Of a stretch of DNA of 64,000 nucleotides, positions 8,355 through 17,584 are shown piece by piece (the stretch's first letter is position 1; the number at the start of each line of letters is the position of its first letter). Origin of the DNA: Sphingomonas_L flavalba_A (GTDB taxonomy: Bacteria > Pseudomonadota > Alphaproteobacteria > Sphingomonadales > Sphingomonadaceae). The position numbers and the translations under genes were made by a program. The notes beneath the pieces are model-generated. The model saw nothing but the letters and a program-made list of their open reading frames with translations, was not told the DNA's origin and made no database searches. The DNA lies in assembly GCF_047553045.1 (NCBI RefSeq), contig NZ_CP180208.1, positions 2,666,001 to 2,730,000 on the forward strand. Reading direction: 5' to 3'.

Positions 8355-9931
8355 CAGAACCGCAGCGCCATGGCGACCTTGACCCCCGGCAGGCCGCGGA
8401 TCGTCGCCAGCAGCGATTCGTCGACCGATGAGTCAATCGACAGCAGCAGCACCGCTTCGCCGCCGGCGCTGCGCCGGCCGAGGTGGAAGGTGCCGATGTT
8501 GACCCCCGCCGCGCCGAGCGTGGTGCCGAGCCGACCGATGAAGCCGGGCGCGTCGAGATTGACGATGTAGAGCATGTCACCGGCAAGATCGGCCTCGACC
8601 TTGACGCCGAAAATCTCGACCAGGCGGGGGCTGGAATCGCCGAACAGCGTGCCGGCGACCGATTTCTCGCCCTCGCTGGTCTTGACCGAGACGCGGACCA
8701 GCGTGTGGTAGTCGCCGACACGATCGTGCCGCACCTCGCGCACGTCCAGCCCGCGCTCACGCGCCAGGAACGGCGCGTTGACCATGTTCACCGTGTCCGA
8801 ATAGACGCCCATCAGCCCGGCGAGGACGGCGCCGGTGATCGGTTTCTGGTTCAGTTCGGCGGCGGCGCCTTCCACTTCGATGCCGATGCCGGACAGCGCG
8901 TCGTGCGCGAGCTGACCAACCAGCGAGCCAAGCTGTTCGGCCAGCGCCATGTAGGGCCGCAGCTTCGGCGCTTCTTCCGCCGACAGCGACGGCACGTTCA
9001 GCGCGTTGGTGATGCCACCGGACAGCAGATAGTCGGAAATCTGTTCGGCCACCTGAATCGCGACATTGACCTGCGCCTCGTCGGTCGACGCGCCGAGATG
9101 CGGGGTGGAGATGAAATTGGCGGTGCCGAACAGCGGGCTGGCCTTGGCCGGTTCCTCGACGAACACGTCGAGCGCGGCACCGGCGACATGGCCGGAATCG
9201 AGCGCCGCCTTCAGCGCCGCCTCGTCGATCAGCCCGCCGCGCGCGCAGTTGACGATGCGAACGCCCGGCTTGGTCCTGGCGATGTTCTCCGCCGACAGGA
9301 TGTTGCGGGTCTGGTCGGTCAGCGGGGTGTGCAGGGTGATGAAATCGGCGCGCGCCAGCAGTTCGTCGAGCGTCACCTTCTCGATGCCCAGTTCCACCGC
9401 CCGTTCGGCGGACAGAAACGGGTCGTAGGCGACGACCTTCATCTTCAGGCCGAGCGCGCGGTCGGCGACGATCGAGCCGATATTGCCGGCGCCGATCAGG
9501 CCGAGCACCTTGTTGGTGACCTCCACCCCCATGAACCGGTTCTTTTCCCACTTGCCGGCCTGGGTCGAGGCGTCCGCCTCCGGCAGTTGGCGGGCGAGCG
9601 CGAAGATCAGCGCGATCGCGTGTTCGGCGGTGGTGATCGAATTGCCGAACGGTGTGTTCATGACGACGACGCCCTTCGCCGACGCCGCCGGAATGTCGAT
9701 ATTGTCGACGCCGATGCCGGCGCGGCCGACGACCTTCAGGTTAGTGGCGGCGGCAAGCACCTCCTTCGTCACCTTGGTCGCGGAGCGGATAGCGAGGCCG
9801 TCATAATCGCCGATGATCGCGATCAGCTCTTCCTTGGTCAGGCCGGGCTTCTCGTCGACCTCGACGCCGCGTTCGCGGAAGATCGCGGCGGCTTTCGGGT
9901 CCATCTTGTCGGAAATCAGTACCTTGGGCAT
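8354..9931 (-). CDS. serA: D-3-phosphoglycerate dehydrogenase
   Basis: 525 aa long-form PHGDH, converting 3-phosphoglycerate to 3-phosphohydroxypyruvate with NAD. Catalytic residues are visible: Arg231 (NCARGGLIDE), Glu260 and His278 (STPHLGAST); the NAD fold carries GLIGAGNIGS at 144-153. An intervening ASB domain (about 320-450) and a C-terminal ACT domain (about 455-525, DMLYIVNLDAPGFIGRLG) suggest serine control. It follows serC by about 70 bp that contain a GC-rich hairpin (about 9949-9969) just before the start, and it overlaps hisZ. An SD-like AAGGAC precedes the ATG. Confidence 0.95.
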   Translation of the reverse strand: MPKVLISDKMDPKAAAIFRERGVEVDEKPGLTKEELIAIIGDYDGLAIRSATKVTKEVLAAATNLKVVGRAGIGVDNIDIPAASAKGVVVMNTPFGNSITTAEHAIALIFALARQLPEADASTQAGKWEKNRFMGVEVTNKVLGLIGAGNIGSIVADRALGLKMKVVAYDPFLSAERAVELGIEKVTLDELLARADFITLHTPLTDQTRNILSAENIARTKPGVRIVNCARGGLIDEAALKAALDSGHVAGAALDVFVEEPAKASPLFGTANFISTPHLGASTDEAQVNVAIQVAEQISDYLLSGGITNALNVPSLSAEEAPKLRPYMALAEQLGSLVGQLAHDALSGIGIEVEGAAAELNQKPITGAVLAGLMGVYSDTVNMVNAPFLARERGLDVREVRHDRVGDYHTLVRVSVKTSEGEKSVAGTLFGDSSPRLVEIFGVKVEADLAGDMLYIVNLDAPGFIGRLGTTLGAAGVNIGTFHLGRRSAGGEAVLLLSIDSSVDESLLATIRGLPGVKVAMALRF

Positions 9932-10003
9932 GTCTTGGTCCTTGCATGCTCCCGCGCACGCGGGGGGAGCCGGAAAACGGGAATGACGCCGAAGCGCGCG
10001 TGG

Positions 10004-11185
<1,182 letters not shown>

Positions 11186-11234
11186 GTAGTCTCTCCTTGC
11201 AGAGAGCACGCGCCGCGTTGGGACGGCGTGGCCC
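11186..11234 (-). promoter_or_regulatory. Putative serC leader RNA with SD-sequestering stem
   Basis: Reading on the minus strand toward serC there is a GCCG/CGGC stem with an 8-nt loop, then CTCTC-TGCAAG-GAGAG directly before ACTAC-ATG. The second stem holds the ribosome binding site (AGGAG). This matches the description of the serC leader family: a structure before serC-serA of some alphaproteobacteria whose last stem overlaps the serC ribosome binding site. Seen directly: the pairing. Inferred: regulation by serine status or another signal. Confidence 0.65.
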
Positions 11235-11241
11235 GCCGCCG

Positions 11242-11269
11242 GCCCTAGCGGCGACGGCGGCGCTGTCAA
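11242..11269 (-). promoter_or_regulatory. Candidate serC promoter
   Basis: On the minus strand a perfect TTGACA (11264-11269) is followed after 16 nt by TAGGGC (11242-11247). Transcription would begin near 11234, placing the whole putative leader hairpin region in a roughly 50-nt 5' UTR. The -10 is weak, so confidence rests on the -35. Confidence 0.5.
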
Positions 11270-11342
11270 GGGACGTTCGCGCCGGGCGACGACGACGCGG
11301 CGCGATAACGACCACGCAAGCATTTGAAGATATGCGCGTTTG

Positions 11343-11612
11343 ATGCCGCTACCGACGCTCATCGGCCTTGTCGCCGCGATCAACGCCTGGACGATGCTGC
11401 GCTTCTGGCAGGACAAGCGCCGCGCCGAAGCCGGCAACCGTCGCATCCCGGAGTCGGCCCTGCTGACACTGGCCGCGCTGGGCGGCACGCCGGGCGCCTA
11501 CCTCGCCCGGCGCATGTTCCGCCACAAGACCCGCAAACAGCCATTTTCGGATCGGCTGCACCTGATCGCGGTGGTCCAGGCCGGATTGCTAATCGGCCTG
11601 TTTGTTCTCTGA
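11343..11612 (+). CDS. DUF1294 family small membrane protein
   Basis: 89 aa from ATG 11343 (a TTG at 11340 is possible). The sequence fits DUF1294: an N-terminal membrane segment with NAWTMLRFWQDKRRA, then RIPESALL, a second hydrophobic stretch with GGTPGAYLARRMFRHKT and FSDRLHLI, and a final membrane segment. Function is unknown; some members are fused to cold-shock domains. Its last 24 bases overlap the 3' end of the convergent EamA gene, so the two messages are complementary there. It is divergent from serC with a 157-bp gap holding the serC promoter and leader. Confidence 0.8.
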   Translation: MPLPTLIGLVAAINAWTMLRFWQDKRRAEAGNRRIPESALLTLAALGGTPGAYLARRMFRHKTRKQPFSDRLHLIAVVQAGLLIGLFVL

Positions 11613-12500
11613 GCGTGCCACCGCGCCGGTGACGATGCCGACGAGGATCAGCACCATGCCGGCGGCGTGGAAAGGGCGCAGCGCTTCATCCAGCAGCGAA
11701 GCCGCGATGAAGGCACCGAACAACGGCATCAGACTGATCGCCTGCCCGGCCCGGCCCGCGCCGATCGCCGCGACCGTCGCATTGTAGAGAAAATAGGCGA
11801 CCAGCGACGGCAGGATCGCGACATAGGTGAAGGCGGCGAGCGTATCCGCGCGCAGCGGCGGGAAGCCGCCGACGCGCCATTCCCCGATCGCCGGCGGCAG
11901 CATGGCCAGCGCGCCGATCGCGAAGGTGACGGCGATGAAGCTGGACGGGTGCACCGCCGGGCGGGTGCGCAGCAAGCTGGTGTACAGGCCCCAGACGACC
12001 ACCGCCGCCAGGATCAGCAAGTCGCCGGTGCCGAAGTCGAGACGCATCAGCACCTGCAGGTCGGCGCGGCAGACGATCAGCACCACCCCGGCGGTCGACA
12101 GCGCCACCCCGGCAATCGCCTGCCAGCCGGAGCGGGTGCGGAACAGCAGATAGTCGAACAGCAGAACCAGCCCCGGAATCGCCGCCTGGATCAGCATGGC
12201 GTTGGTCGCGGTGGTGAAACGCAGGCCGTAATAGAGCAGCGCGTTGAACGTGGCGATGCCGAGCAGGCCGAGCAGAAGCACCCGCCGCCATGCCCGGCGC
12301 AGCACCGCGCGATCGGCAACGACATGGCGCAGGGCGAATGGCGCGACGACGAGCAGTGCCCCGCCCCAGCGGACCAGCGCCAGCGTGAACGGCGGAATAT
12401 CGTCCCTGACCGCGCGGCCGACGATGGCATTGCCCGCCCAGAACAGCATGACCAGCGCCAGCATGGCGTAGGCGCGCAGATCGGTTCGGGTGATCGTCAT
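11589..12500 (-). CDS. DMT superfamily (EamA) transporter
   Basis: 303 aa with about ten membrane segments and two EamA repeats (about 10-140 and 155-290). Family marks visible are FWAGNAIVGR near residue 20, the TTATNAMLIQAAIPG block of the first repeat and the SLVAYFLYNATVAAIGA block of the second. The family exports metabolites such as amino acids or purines; substrate not predictable. Start at ATG 12500 has a GGGGAA element upstream (on the minus strand TTCCCCAGGAAACGCC precedes it). Ends by overlapping the DUF1294 gene tail-to-tail. Confidence 0.85.
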   Translation of the reverse strand: MTITRTDLRAYAMLALVMLFWAGNAIVGRAVRDDIPPFTLALVRWGGALLVVAPFALRHVVADRAVLRRAWRRVLLLGLLGIATFNALLYYGLRFTTATNAMLIQAAIPGLVLLFDYLLFRTRSGWQAIAGVALSTAGVVLIVCRADLQVLMRLDFGTGDLLILAAVVVWGLYTSLLRTRPAVHPSSFIAVTFAIGALAMLPPAIGEWRVGGFPPLRADTLAAFTYVAILPSLVAYFLYNATVAAIGAGRAGQAISLMPLFGAFIAASLLDEALRPFHAAGMVLILVGIVTGAVARSENKQAD

Positions 12501-12661
12501 GGCGTTTCCTGGGGAAGGGAGCGGGCCGGGGCCGCGTCCAGTCCCTTAGGCGGTCCGCCGGTGAAAGGGAATCGACGCGCCCGACTCCGTTTCGGCACGG
12601 TTCGTCGCAAGGCGGCGCACCCGGCCTTCGTTCCGCGTGCGGAAGCGGCGATCATCGGCGG

Positions 12662-13345
12662 GTGAGCATCGGGCAAAGCGGACGGATCGGGATTGGCGTG
12701 GCGGTTGTCGCTGCGCTGACGCTTGCCGCCTGTTCCGGCGACCGGGGCCGCCGATCGTCAGCGCGCAAGCCGACACCCGCCGCGCAGTTGATGCCGGGCA
12801 TCACATCCGCCCCGATCCGCCAGTGCCTCGGCAGGCTGGCGGAGCAGGGCGTCGATTTCCAGCCGCTGCCCGACCGCGATTTCGGCGGCGGCTGCCTGGC
12901 CTATGGATCAGTCAAGCTGCTCGACGTCGGCACGCCGACCACCAATCTGGGCGCGATGACCTGCCCGCTCGCCAGCGCGTTTTCCGGCTGGGTACGGTTC
13001 GGCGTCGTGCCGGCGTCCCGCGCCTGGCTGGGCAGCGAGGTGGTCAAGGTGGAAACGTTCGGCACCTATAACTGCCGGACGATCAACGGCATCGGCGCGA
13101 CCGGCCGCCTGTCCGAACATGCGCGGTCGAACGCCGTCGACGTCGCCGCCTTCATTCTGGCCGACGGGCGGCGGATCAGCGTCAAAACCGACTACCGTTC
13201 CGCCGATCCGGGGGTGCGCGGCTTCATCAAGGCGGTGCACCAGTCGGCGTGCAAGCGTTTCGCGACCGTGCTCAGCCCCGATTACAACGCCGCCCATAAC
13301 GACCATTTCCACCTCGACATGGGGCGCGGGCCGTTTTGCCGCTGA
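12662..13345 (+). CDS. Extensin-like C-terminal domain lipoprotein
   Basis: 227 aa from GTG 12662. Residues 1-24 form a lipoprotein signal with lipobox LAAC (Cys24). The rest is the extensin-like C-terminal domain (PF06904), showing CLAYGSVKL, the cysteine pair region TCPLASAF, YNCRTING, SEHARSNAVDVAAF (a His-x-Asp-like metal motif typical of D-Ala-D-Ala carboxypeptidase-like folds) and the final HNDHFHLDMG. The conserved His/Asp set suggests a zinc peptidase-like fold acting on peptidoglycan, though activity in this family is little studied. Divergent from the EamA gene with a 161-bp intergenic stretch. Likely outer-membrane attached. Confidence 0.8.
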   Translation: MSIGQSGRIGIGVAVVAALTLAACSGDRGRRSSARKPTPAAQLMPGITSAPIRQCLGRLAEQGVDFQPLPDRDFGGGCLAYGSVKLLDVGTPTTNLGAMTCPLASAFSGWVRFGVVPASRAWLGSEVVKVETFGTYNCRTINGIGATGRLSEHARSNAVDVAAFILADGRRISVKTDYRSADPGVRGFIKAVHQSACKRFATVLSPDYNAAHNDHFHLDMGRGPFCR

Positions 13346-13365
13346 GCGCCGGCGGGGCGCCGTGC

Positions 13366-13393
13366 TTGAACCGGCACCCAAACGCGCTATCAG
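13366..13393 (+). promoter_or_regulatory. Promoter of the LOG-family gene, apparently leaderless
   Basis: TTGAAC (13366-13371) and TATCAG (13388-13393) are 16 nt apart, and only 7 nt separate the -10 box from ATG 13401. Transcription should therefore begin at or within one or two bases of the start codon. No Shine-Dalgarno sequence is present. Confidence 0.6.
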
Positions 13394-13400
13394 CCTAGCA

Positions 13401-14294
13401 ATGACCGATAATAGCGAAACCATCGTCCCGTCGCGGCTGTTCCCGCGCGCGCGCCAGTCGGCGGACAGTACCGCCAAGACCGTCGTCCATACCCCGCAGA
13501 CCGAACATCCCGCCTATCGGCTGGCGTTTCAGGACACCGAATTCCTGCTGCGCGAGGATTTGCGACCGGTGCGGTTCCAGCTGGAACTGCTGAAGCCCGA
13601 CCTGCTGCTCGACGAGGCGCGGATCGCCTCCACCCTGGTGATCTACGGTTCCGCCCGCATCCCGGAACCGGCCAAGGCCGATGCGCTGCTCGCCGCCGCG
13701 ACCGACACACGCGGCCGCGCGATTGCCGAGCGGCTGGTCGCCAAGGCCAAATATTACGATGTCGCGCGCGAGCTGGCGCGGCTGGCCAGCCGCTGCCCGC
13801 GCGATGCCGAGGGGCGGCGCCACTTCGTCGTCTGTTCCGGCGGCGGCCCGTCGATCATGGAAGCGGCGAACCGCGGCGCGGTCGACGCCGGCGCCGAGAC
13901 GATCGGCCTCAACATCGTCCTGCCGCACGAGCAGGCGCCGAACCAGTATGTCACCCCGTCGCTCAGCTTCCAGTTCCACTATTTCGCGCTGCGCAAGATG
14001 CATTTCCTGCTGCGCGCGCGGGCGATCGCGGTGTTCCCCGGCGGGTTCGGCACGTTCGACGAGATGTTCGAGGCGCTGACCCTGATCCAGACCGGCAAGA
14101 TTTCTCGCCTGCCGATTTTGATGTTCGGGCGCGCATTCTGGAACAAGGTCGTCGATTTCGAGGCGCTGGCCGACGAAGGGGTCATTGCCCACAAGGACCT
14201 GGCGCTGATGAACTGGGTCGAGACCGCCGACGAGGCGTGGGCGATCATCCGCGAATTCTGGGGCCGGTCGGCCGAAGACTGCCCCTGCGACTGA
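13401..14294 (+). CDS. LOG family protein (TIGR00730-like Rossmann fold)
   Basis: 297 aa. The LOG (lysine decarboxylase-like, cytokinin riboside monophosphate phosphoribohydrolase) hallmark PGGFGTFDE is at 213-221 and the nucleotide-binding SGGGPSIMEAANRG at 146-159. There is an N-terminal extension of about 70 residues before the Rossmann fold (TLVIYGSARIPEP at 78-90) and an insertion between strands, as in the longer alphaproteobacterial members. The known activity of the family is cleavage of nucleotide 5'-monophosphates at the N-glycosidic bond; the true substrate here is open. ATG 13401 is chosen because a promoter -10 box ends 7 nt before it, implying a leaderless message. Confidence 0.85.
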   Translation: MTDNSETIVPSRLFPRARQSADSTAKTVVHTPQTEHPAYRLAFQDTEFLLREDLRPVRFQLELLKPDLLLDEARIASTLVIYGSARIPEPAKADALLAAATDTRGRAIAERLVAKAKYYDVARELARLASRCPRDAEGRRHFVVCSGGGPSIMEAANRGAVDAGAETIGLNIVLPHEQAPNQYVTPSLSFQFHYFALRKMHFLLRARAIAVFPGGFGTFDEMFEALTLIQTGKISRLPILMFGRAFWNKVVDFEALADEGVIAHKDLALMNWVETADEAWAIIREFWGRSAEDCPCD

Positions 14295-14307
14295 CGCGGC
14301 GGCCGGG

Positions 14308-15321
14308 TCAGCCGGCCAGCGCCGCGATGCGGTCGTGGAGCGCGCGCGGCACGGCGACGCCATCGGCCAGGCTCCGCGCCCGCGCGGCATAGCGGCGCTG
14401 GGACGGCAGGCGGGCACCCTGCGCGGCGAAGCCGGCAAACAGCGCCTCCGCCCGCGCAACGCCCGGCGCGGCGTCACCGCCGGCCATGACCGCCGGGTCG
14501 AAGGCGAGGATCAGCTCGCCATGACAGGGGGCGAGTTTCAGCCCTTCGTCCCACGCCATCGATTCGACGCTGGTGCGCTCACCGATCAACGCGCCGGCAA
14601 GCAGCTCCACCATCGTCGCCAATGCGGAACCCTTGTGGCCGCCGAAGGTGAGCATCGCGCCATCGAGCGCGGCCTGCGCGTCGGTGGTCGGCGCGCCGTT
14701 CCGGTCGACGCCCCAGCCTTCCGGGATCGCCCGCCCTTCGTTGCGGTAGTGGGCAAGGTCGCTGCGGGCGACGGCGCTGGTCGCGAAGTCAAAGACATAA
14801 GGGTGCCCGTCCGGGCGCGGCCAGCCGAAGGCGATCGGGTTGGTGCCGAGCAGTCCGCGGTTGCCGCCGGCCGGCGCGACCCAGGCATGGCTGGGGGTCA
14901 GCGCCAGCCCGGCGAGGCCCTCCGCCGCCAGCGCCTCCACCTCCGGCCACAGCGCCGAGAAGTGGAAGCAGTTGGTGACGACCAGCGCCGCGACGCCGCC
15001 GTGCCGCGCCTTGTCGGCCAGCAGTGGCAGGCCGCGTTCGAAGGCGAGCGGCGCATAGCCGTAGCCGGCATCGACCCGGACCAGCGCCGGCGTCTCGTCG
15101 CGCACGTCCGGCACCGCCGCCACCGCCAGCCGGCCCGACCGCACCGTCTCTACGCAGCCGGGCAGGCGGTGCAGGCCGTGGTTGGAGCAGCCGTCGCGCT
15201 CGGCGGCGGCGATCACCCGCGCCACCGCCTCCGCCTGCGGCGCGGCCAGCCCGGCGGTCTCCAACACCCGGCACGCCAGGGCGAACACCGCATCGACCGA
15301 CAGAATGACAGGACCGTCCAC
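14308..15321 (-). CDS. Ldh/malate dehydrogenase-type NAD(P)H oxidoreductase (COG2055)
   Basis: 337 aa of the malate/L-lactate dehydrogenase (type 2) superfamily, which includes ureidoglycolate dehydrogenase and delta1-piperideine/pyrroline-2-carboxylate reductase. Conserved blocks: NHGLHRLPGCVE near 47-58, VTNCFHFSALW near 112-122 with the catalytic-type His, the LLGTNPIAFGWP nucleotide-binding block near 155-166, and FGGHKGSALATMVELLAG near 227-244. GTG 15321 is taken as start because GGGG lies 6 nt before it; a TTG at 15327 is too close to that site. A palindrome resembling a GntR-type operator overlaps its promoter, so catabolic control is plausible. Confidence 0.8.
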   Translation of the reverse strand: MDGPVILSVDAVFALACRVLETAGLAAPQAEAVARVIAAAERDGCSNHGLHRLPGCVETVRSGRLAVAAVPDVRDETPALVRVDAGYGYAPLAFERGLPLLADKARHGGVAALVVTNCFHFSALWPEVEALAAEGLAGLALTPSHAWVAPAGGNRGLLGTNPIAFGWPRPDGHPYVFDFATSAVARSDLAHYRNEGRAIPEGWGVDRNGAPTTDAQAALDGAMLTFGGHKGSALATMVELLAGALIGERTSVESMAWDEGLKLAPCHGELILAFDPAVMAGGDAAPGVARAEALFAGFAAQGARLPSQRRYAARARSLADGVAVPRALHDRIAALAG

Positions 15322-15333
15322 GACCAACCCCTG

Positions 15334-15345
15334 ATAGTATACGAT
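15334..15345 (-). promoter_or_regulatory. Candidate operator overlapping -10 of the Ldh-type gene
   Basis: ATAGTATACGAT is a near-perfect 12-bp palindrome (ATNGTATACNAT), the form bound by many FadR-subfamily GntR regulators. On the minus strand it contains TATACT, usable as a -10 box, 12-20 nt before the GTG start. No GntR gene is nearby. Confidence 0.4.
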
Positions 15346-15406
15346 TTAGCCTTCGTAGCCGCCCGGCGCGGGCGGTCAACGCCCAACATGGTGGAATGGG
15401 CGGGCG

Positions 15407-16480
15407 TTAAAGCTGGTGGCCGGTGCGGTCACGCTTGGTGGCGAGGTAGCGTTCGTTGTGCGGATTGGCCGGCAGCGCGTGGGGCACCCGCTCAACCACC
15501 GCGATGCCGTGCGCTTCCAGCCCCACGACCTTAGCCGGGTTGTTGGTCAGCAGCCGGACGGCGGTGACGCCGAGCAGGGCGAGCATCCGCGCGGCGAGCG
15601 AGAAGTCGCGCGCATCGACCGCGAAGCCGAGACGGATATTGGCGTCGACCGTGTCAAAGCCCTGATCCTGCAGGCTGTAGGCGCGCAGCTTGTTGATCAG
15701 GCCGATGCCGCGCCCTTCCTGCCGCAGGTAAAGCAGCACCCCCCAGCGCGCGTCGGCGATGGCGTTGAGCGCGGCGTGGAGTTGCGGCCCGCAGTCGCAT
15801 TTGAGCGAGCCGAGCACGTCGCCGGTCAGGCATTCGCTGTGGAGGCGGACCAGCGGTGGGCTGCCGTCCGGCGTGCCGACAACCAGCGCGACATGCTCAT
15901 CGGCGGTCTCGGCGGTGCGGAAGGCGACGATCTCCGCCGCTTCGGCGGCGGCGACCGGCAGGCGGGCACGCGCCGCGACGACCAATCGATCGGGGGATTC
16001 ATAGGCGGCGATGTCGGCCGGGCTCAGCGCGGCGGCGTGCCGGTCGATCGTGCGGACGAAGAAAGCGGGGAGCAGCCCGGCGAGGCGGGCGAGATCGAGC
16101 GCGGCGGCGGCCGCCGCCGCCGCGCCGGTGGCGACGGCCCGAAACGGCCCCTTCAACGGCGCCGCCAGGTCGAGCGCCGGATCGGCCAGCGCCACCGCCG
16201 CCGGCAGGTCGATCCACGGCGCGCGCGCGATGCGGATCGCCCCGCCACCGGCCGCCGCGCGCTGGTTGACCAATTTCAGCGTTTCCGCCCGCGCGGCGGA
16301 CAGCAGGATATCGGCCCGCCCGTCCGGATCGAAGGCAGCGAGGCGGCCGGTATCGGCGGTCTCGATCGCAAGCAGCACCAGCCCCGCGTCAGTGTCAGTT
16401 CCAGTGTCCGCGATCGCCACCTCCCACCCCCGTCGCAAAGCGTCGACGGCGCGGGCGGCGGCGCGCGGCCCGGTGTTCAC
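15407..16480 (-). CDS. ribA: GTP cyclohydrolase II with degenerate RibB-like N-terminal domain
   Basis: 357 aa. The C-terminal half is a canonical GTP cyclohydrolase II (first step of riboflavin synthesis): zinc ligands Cys217, Cys228, Cys230 in HSECLTGDVLGSLKCDCG, then GRGIGLINKLRAYSLQD and the NPAKVVGLEAHGI block. Residues 1-150 line up with the DHBP synthase (RibB) fold but lack its acidic active-site residues (no EDE-type motif; ADTGTDTDAG instead) and contain an Ala-rich stretch, so this half is probably structural. Start is GTG 16480, overlapping the xth stop (GTGA). A functional RibB must be elsewhere. Confidence 0.88.
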   Translation of the reverse strand: MNTGPRAAARAVDALRRGWEVAIADTGTDTDAGLVLLAIETADTGRLAAFDPDGRADILLSAARAETLKLVNQRAAAGGGAIRIARAPWIDLPAAVALADPALDLAAPLKGPFRAVATGAAAAAAAALDLARLAGLLPAFFVRTIDRHAAALSPADIAAYESPDRLVVAARARLPVAAAEAAEIVAFRTAETADEHVALVVGTPDGSPPLVRLHSECLTGDVLGSLKCDCGPQLHAALNAIADARWGVLLYLRQEGRGIGLINKLRAYSLQDQGFDTVDANIRLGFAVDARDFSLAARMLALLGVTAVRLLTNNPAKVVGLEAHGIAVVERVPHALPANPHNERYLATKRDRTGHQL

Positions 16481-17271
16481 AAGCGGAATTCCGTGATCAG
16501 CGGAATATGGTCGGACGGGCGGCCCCAATCGCGGCATTCCTCGTGCACGCGGTGGCCGATCGCCTGACCGGCGAGCGCCGGACTGGCCCACATATGGTCG
16601 AGCCGGCGGCCGCGGTCGGACGCCGCCCAGTCCTTCGCCCGATAGCTCCACCATGTATAGAGCCGCTCCGGCGGCGGCACGAAATGGCGGCCGAGGTCGA
16701 CCCAGCCATGCGCTGCCTGCAGACGGGCAAGCGCGGCGACCTCCACCGGGGTATGGCTGACCACGTCGAGCAGTTGCCGGTGGCTCCACACGTCCGATTC
16801 GAGTGGCGCGATGTTGAAATCGCCGACCAGCAGGGTCGGCACCGCCAGCCCGGCGGACCAGTCGGTCATGCGTTCCAGAAAGTCGAGCTTTTGCCCGAAT
16901 TTGGGGTTGAGCGCGCGATCCGGAATGTCGCCGCCGGCCGGGATGTAGACGTTTTCCAGCCGCATGCCGTTGGCCAGCCGGACACCGACATGCCGCGCCT
17001 CGCCATTCGCCTGCCAGTCCAGCCGGTCGTCCTCGACCAGCGGCACCCGGCTGAGGATGGCGACGCCGTGGTACATGCGCTGGCCGTGCAGCACCTGATG
17101 GGTGTAGCCGAGGCGGGCGAAGGCAACGGCGGGAAACACGTCGTTCGCCGCCTTGGTTTCCTGGAGGCACAGGATGTCCGGCGCCTGTTCGGTCAGGAAA
17201 CGTTCGACGATGTCGAGGCGGGCGCGCACCGAGTTGATGTTCCACGATGCGATGCTGAGGGTATCGGCCAT
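16477..17271 (-). CDS. xth: Exodeoxyribonuclease III
   Basis: 264 aa endonuclease/exonuclease/phosphatase fold enzyme for AP-site repair and 3'-end cleaning. Active-site motifs: ASWNINS near 8-14, catalytic Glu38 in LQETKAAND, GDFNIAP near 150, and the terminal SDHIPLI His. Length fits bacterial ExoIII. It is the first gene of an xth-ribA pair joined by a GTGA overlap. Upstream lies a 313-bp gap with strong inverted repeats that separates it from lolA, read in the same direction. Confidence 0.93.
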   Translation of the reverse strand: MADTLSIASWNINSVRARLDIVERFLTEQAPDILCLQETKAANDVFPAVAFARLGYTHQVLHGQRMYHGVAILSRVPLVEDDRLDWQANGEARHVGVRLANGMRLENVYIPAGGDIPDRALNPKFGQKLDFLERMTDWSAGLAVPTLLVGDFNIAPLESDVWSHRQLLDVVSHTPVEVAALARLQAAHGWVDLGRHFVPPPERLYTWWSYRAKDWAASDRGRRLDHMWASPALAGQAIGHRVHEECRDWGRPSDHIPLITEFRL

Positions 17272-17308
17272 CCGCGCGCTTTAGAGTCTGATTGTCTTAT
17301 GGGGAAGC

Positions 17309-17389
17309 GGCGCCGGCCCTCTCCCCCACCCGGCCACCCAACGACAGTATCCTGAAATGGGCGGCCGGGTGGGGGAGAGGGCCGGTGCC
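17309..17389. repeat. 27-bp near-perfect inverted repeat
   Basis: The arm at 17309-17335 (GGCGCCGGCCCTCTCCCC followed by CACCCGGCC) pairs with 17363-17389 with a single mismatch, enclosing a 27-nt loop. The size and purity resemble dispersed REP/MITE-like palindromes of sphingomonads more than a simple terminator. Confidence 0.75.
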
Positions 17390-17419
17390 GCCTACACGCC
17401 CTCATCCAGACACGCAAAG

Positions 17420-17436
17420 GCCCCCGCTCCGGGGGC
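17420..17436 (-). terminator. Probable lolA terminator
   Basis: On the minus strand GCCCCCGGAGCGGGGGC folds into a perfect seven-pair stem (GCCCCCG/CGGGGGC) with a 3-nt loop, followed by CTTT. It is about 150 nt past the lolA stop and could end ftsK-lolA transcripts. Confidence 0.55.
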
Positions 17437-17584
17437 TTGGAACGGGGGCCAACCTGCGTTCGTCACGCTGGCGGGACATCGGAATGACGAGGCGGGTAAC
17501 AGGGGGGAAACCCGGCTCCAGTGCTCCAACGTCCGCTGAGCATGGATACGCGATCCATCCTGTCGCCAATATGAACGGCCGGGT

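Larger units (their letters stand above)
17272..17584. other. Gene-free stretch with two strong hairpins
   Basis: 313 bp without a credible gene between lolA and xth. It holds the 27-bp inverted repeat at 17309-17389 and the compact GC hairpin at 17420-17436. The remainder (17440-17584) shows no gene, only short frames without conserved sequence. Short open frames across the repeat are accidents of its composition. Confidence 0.7.
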
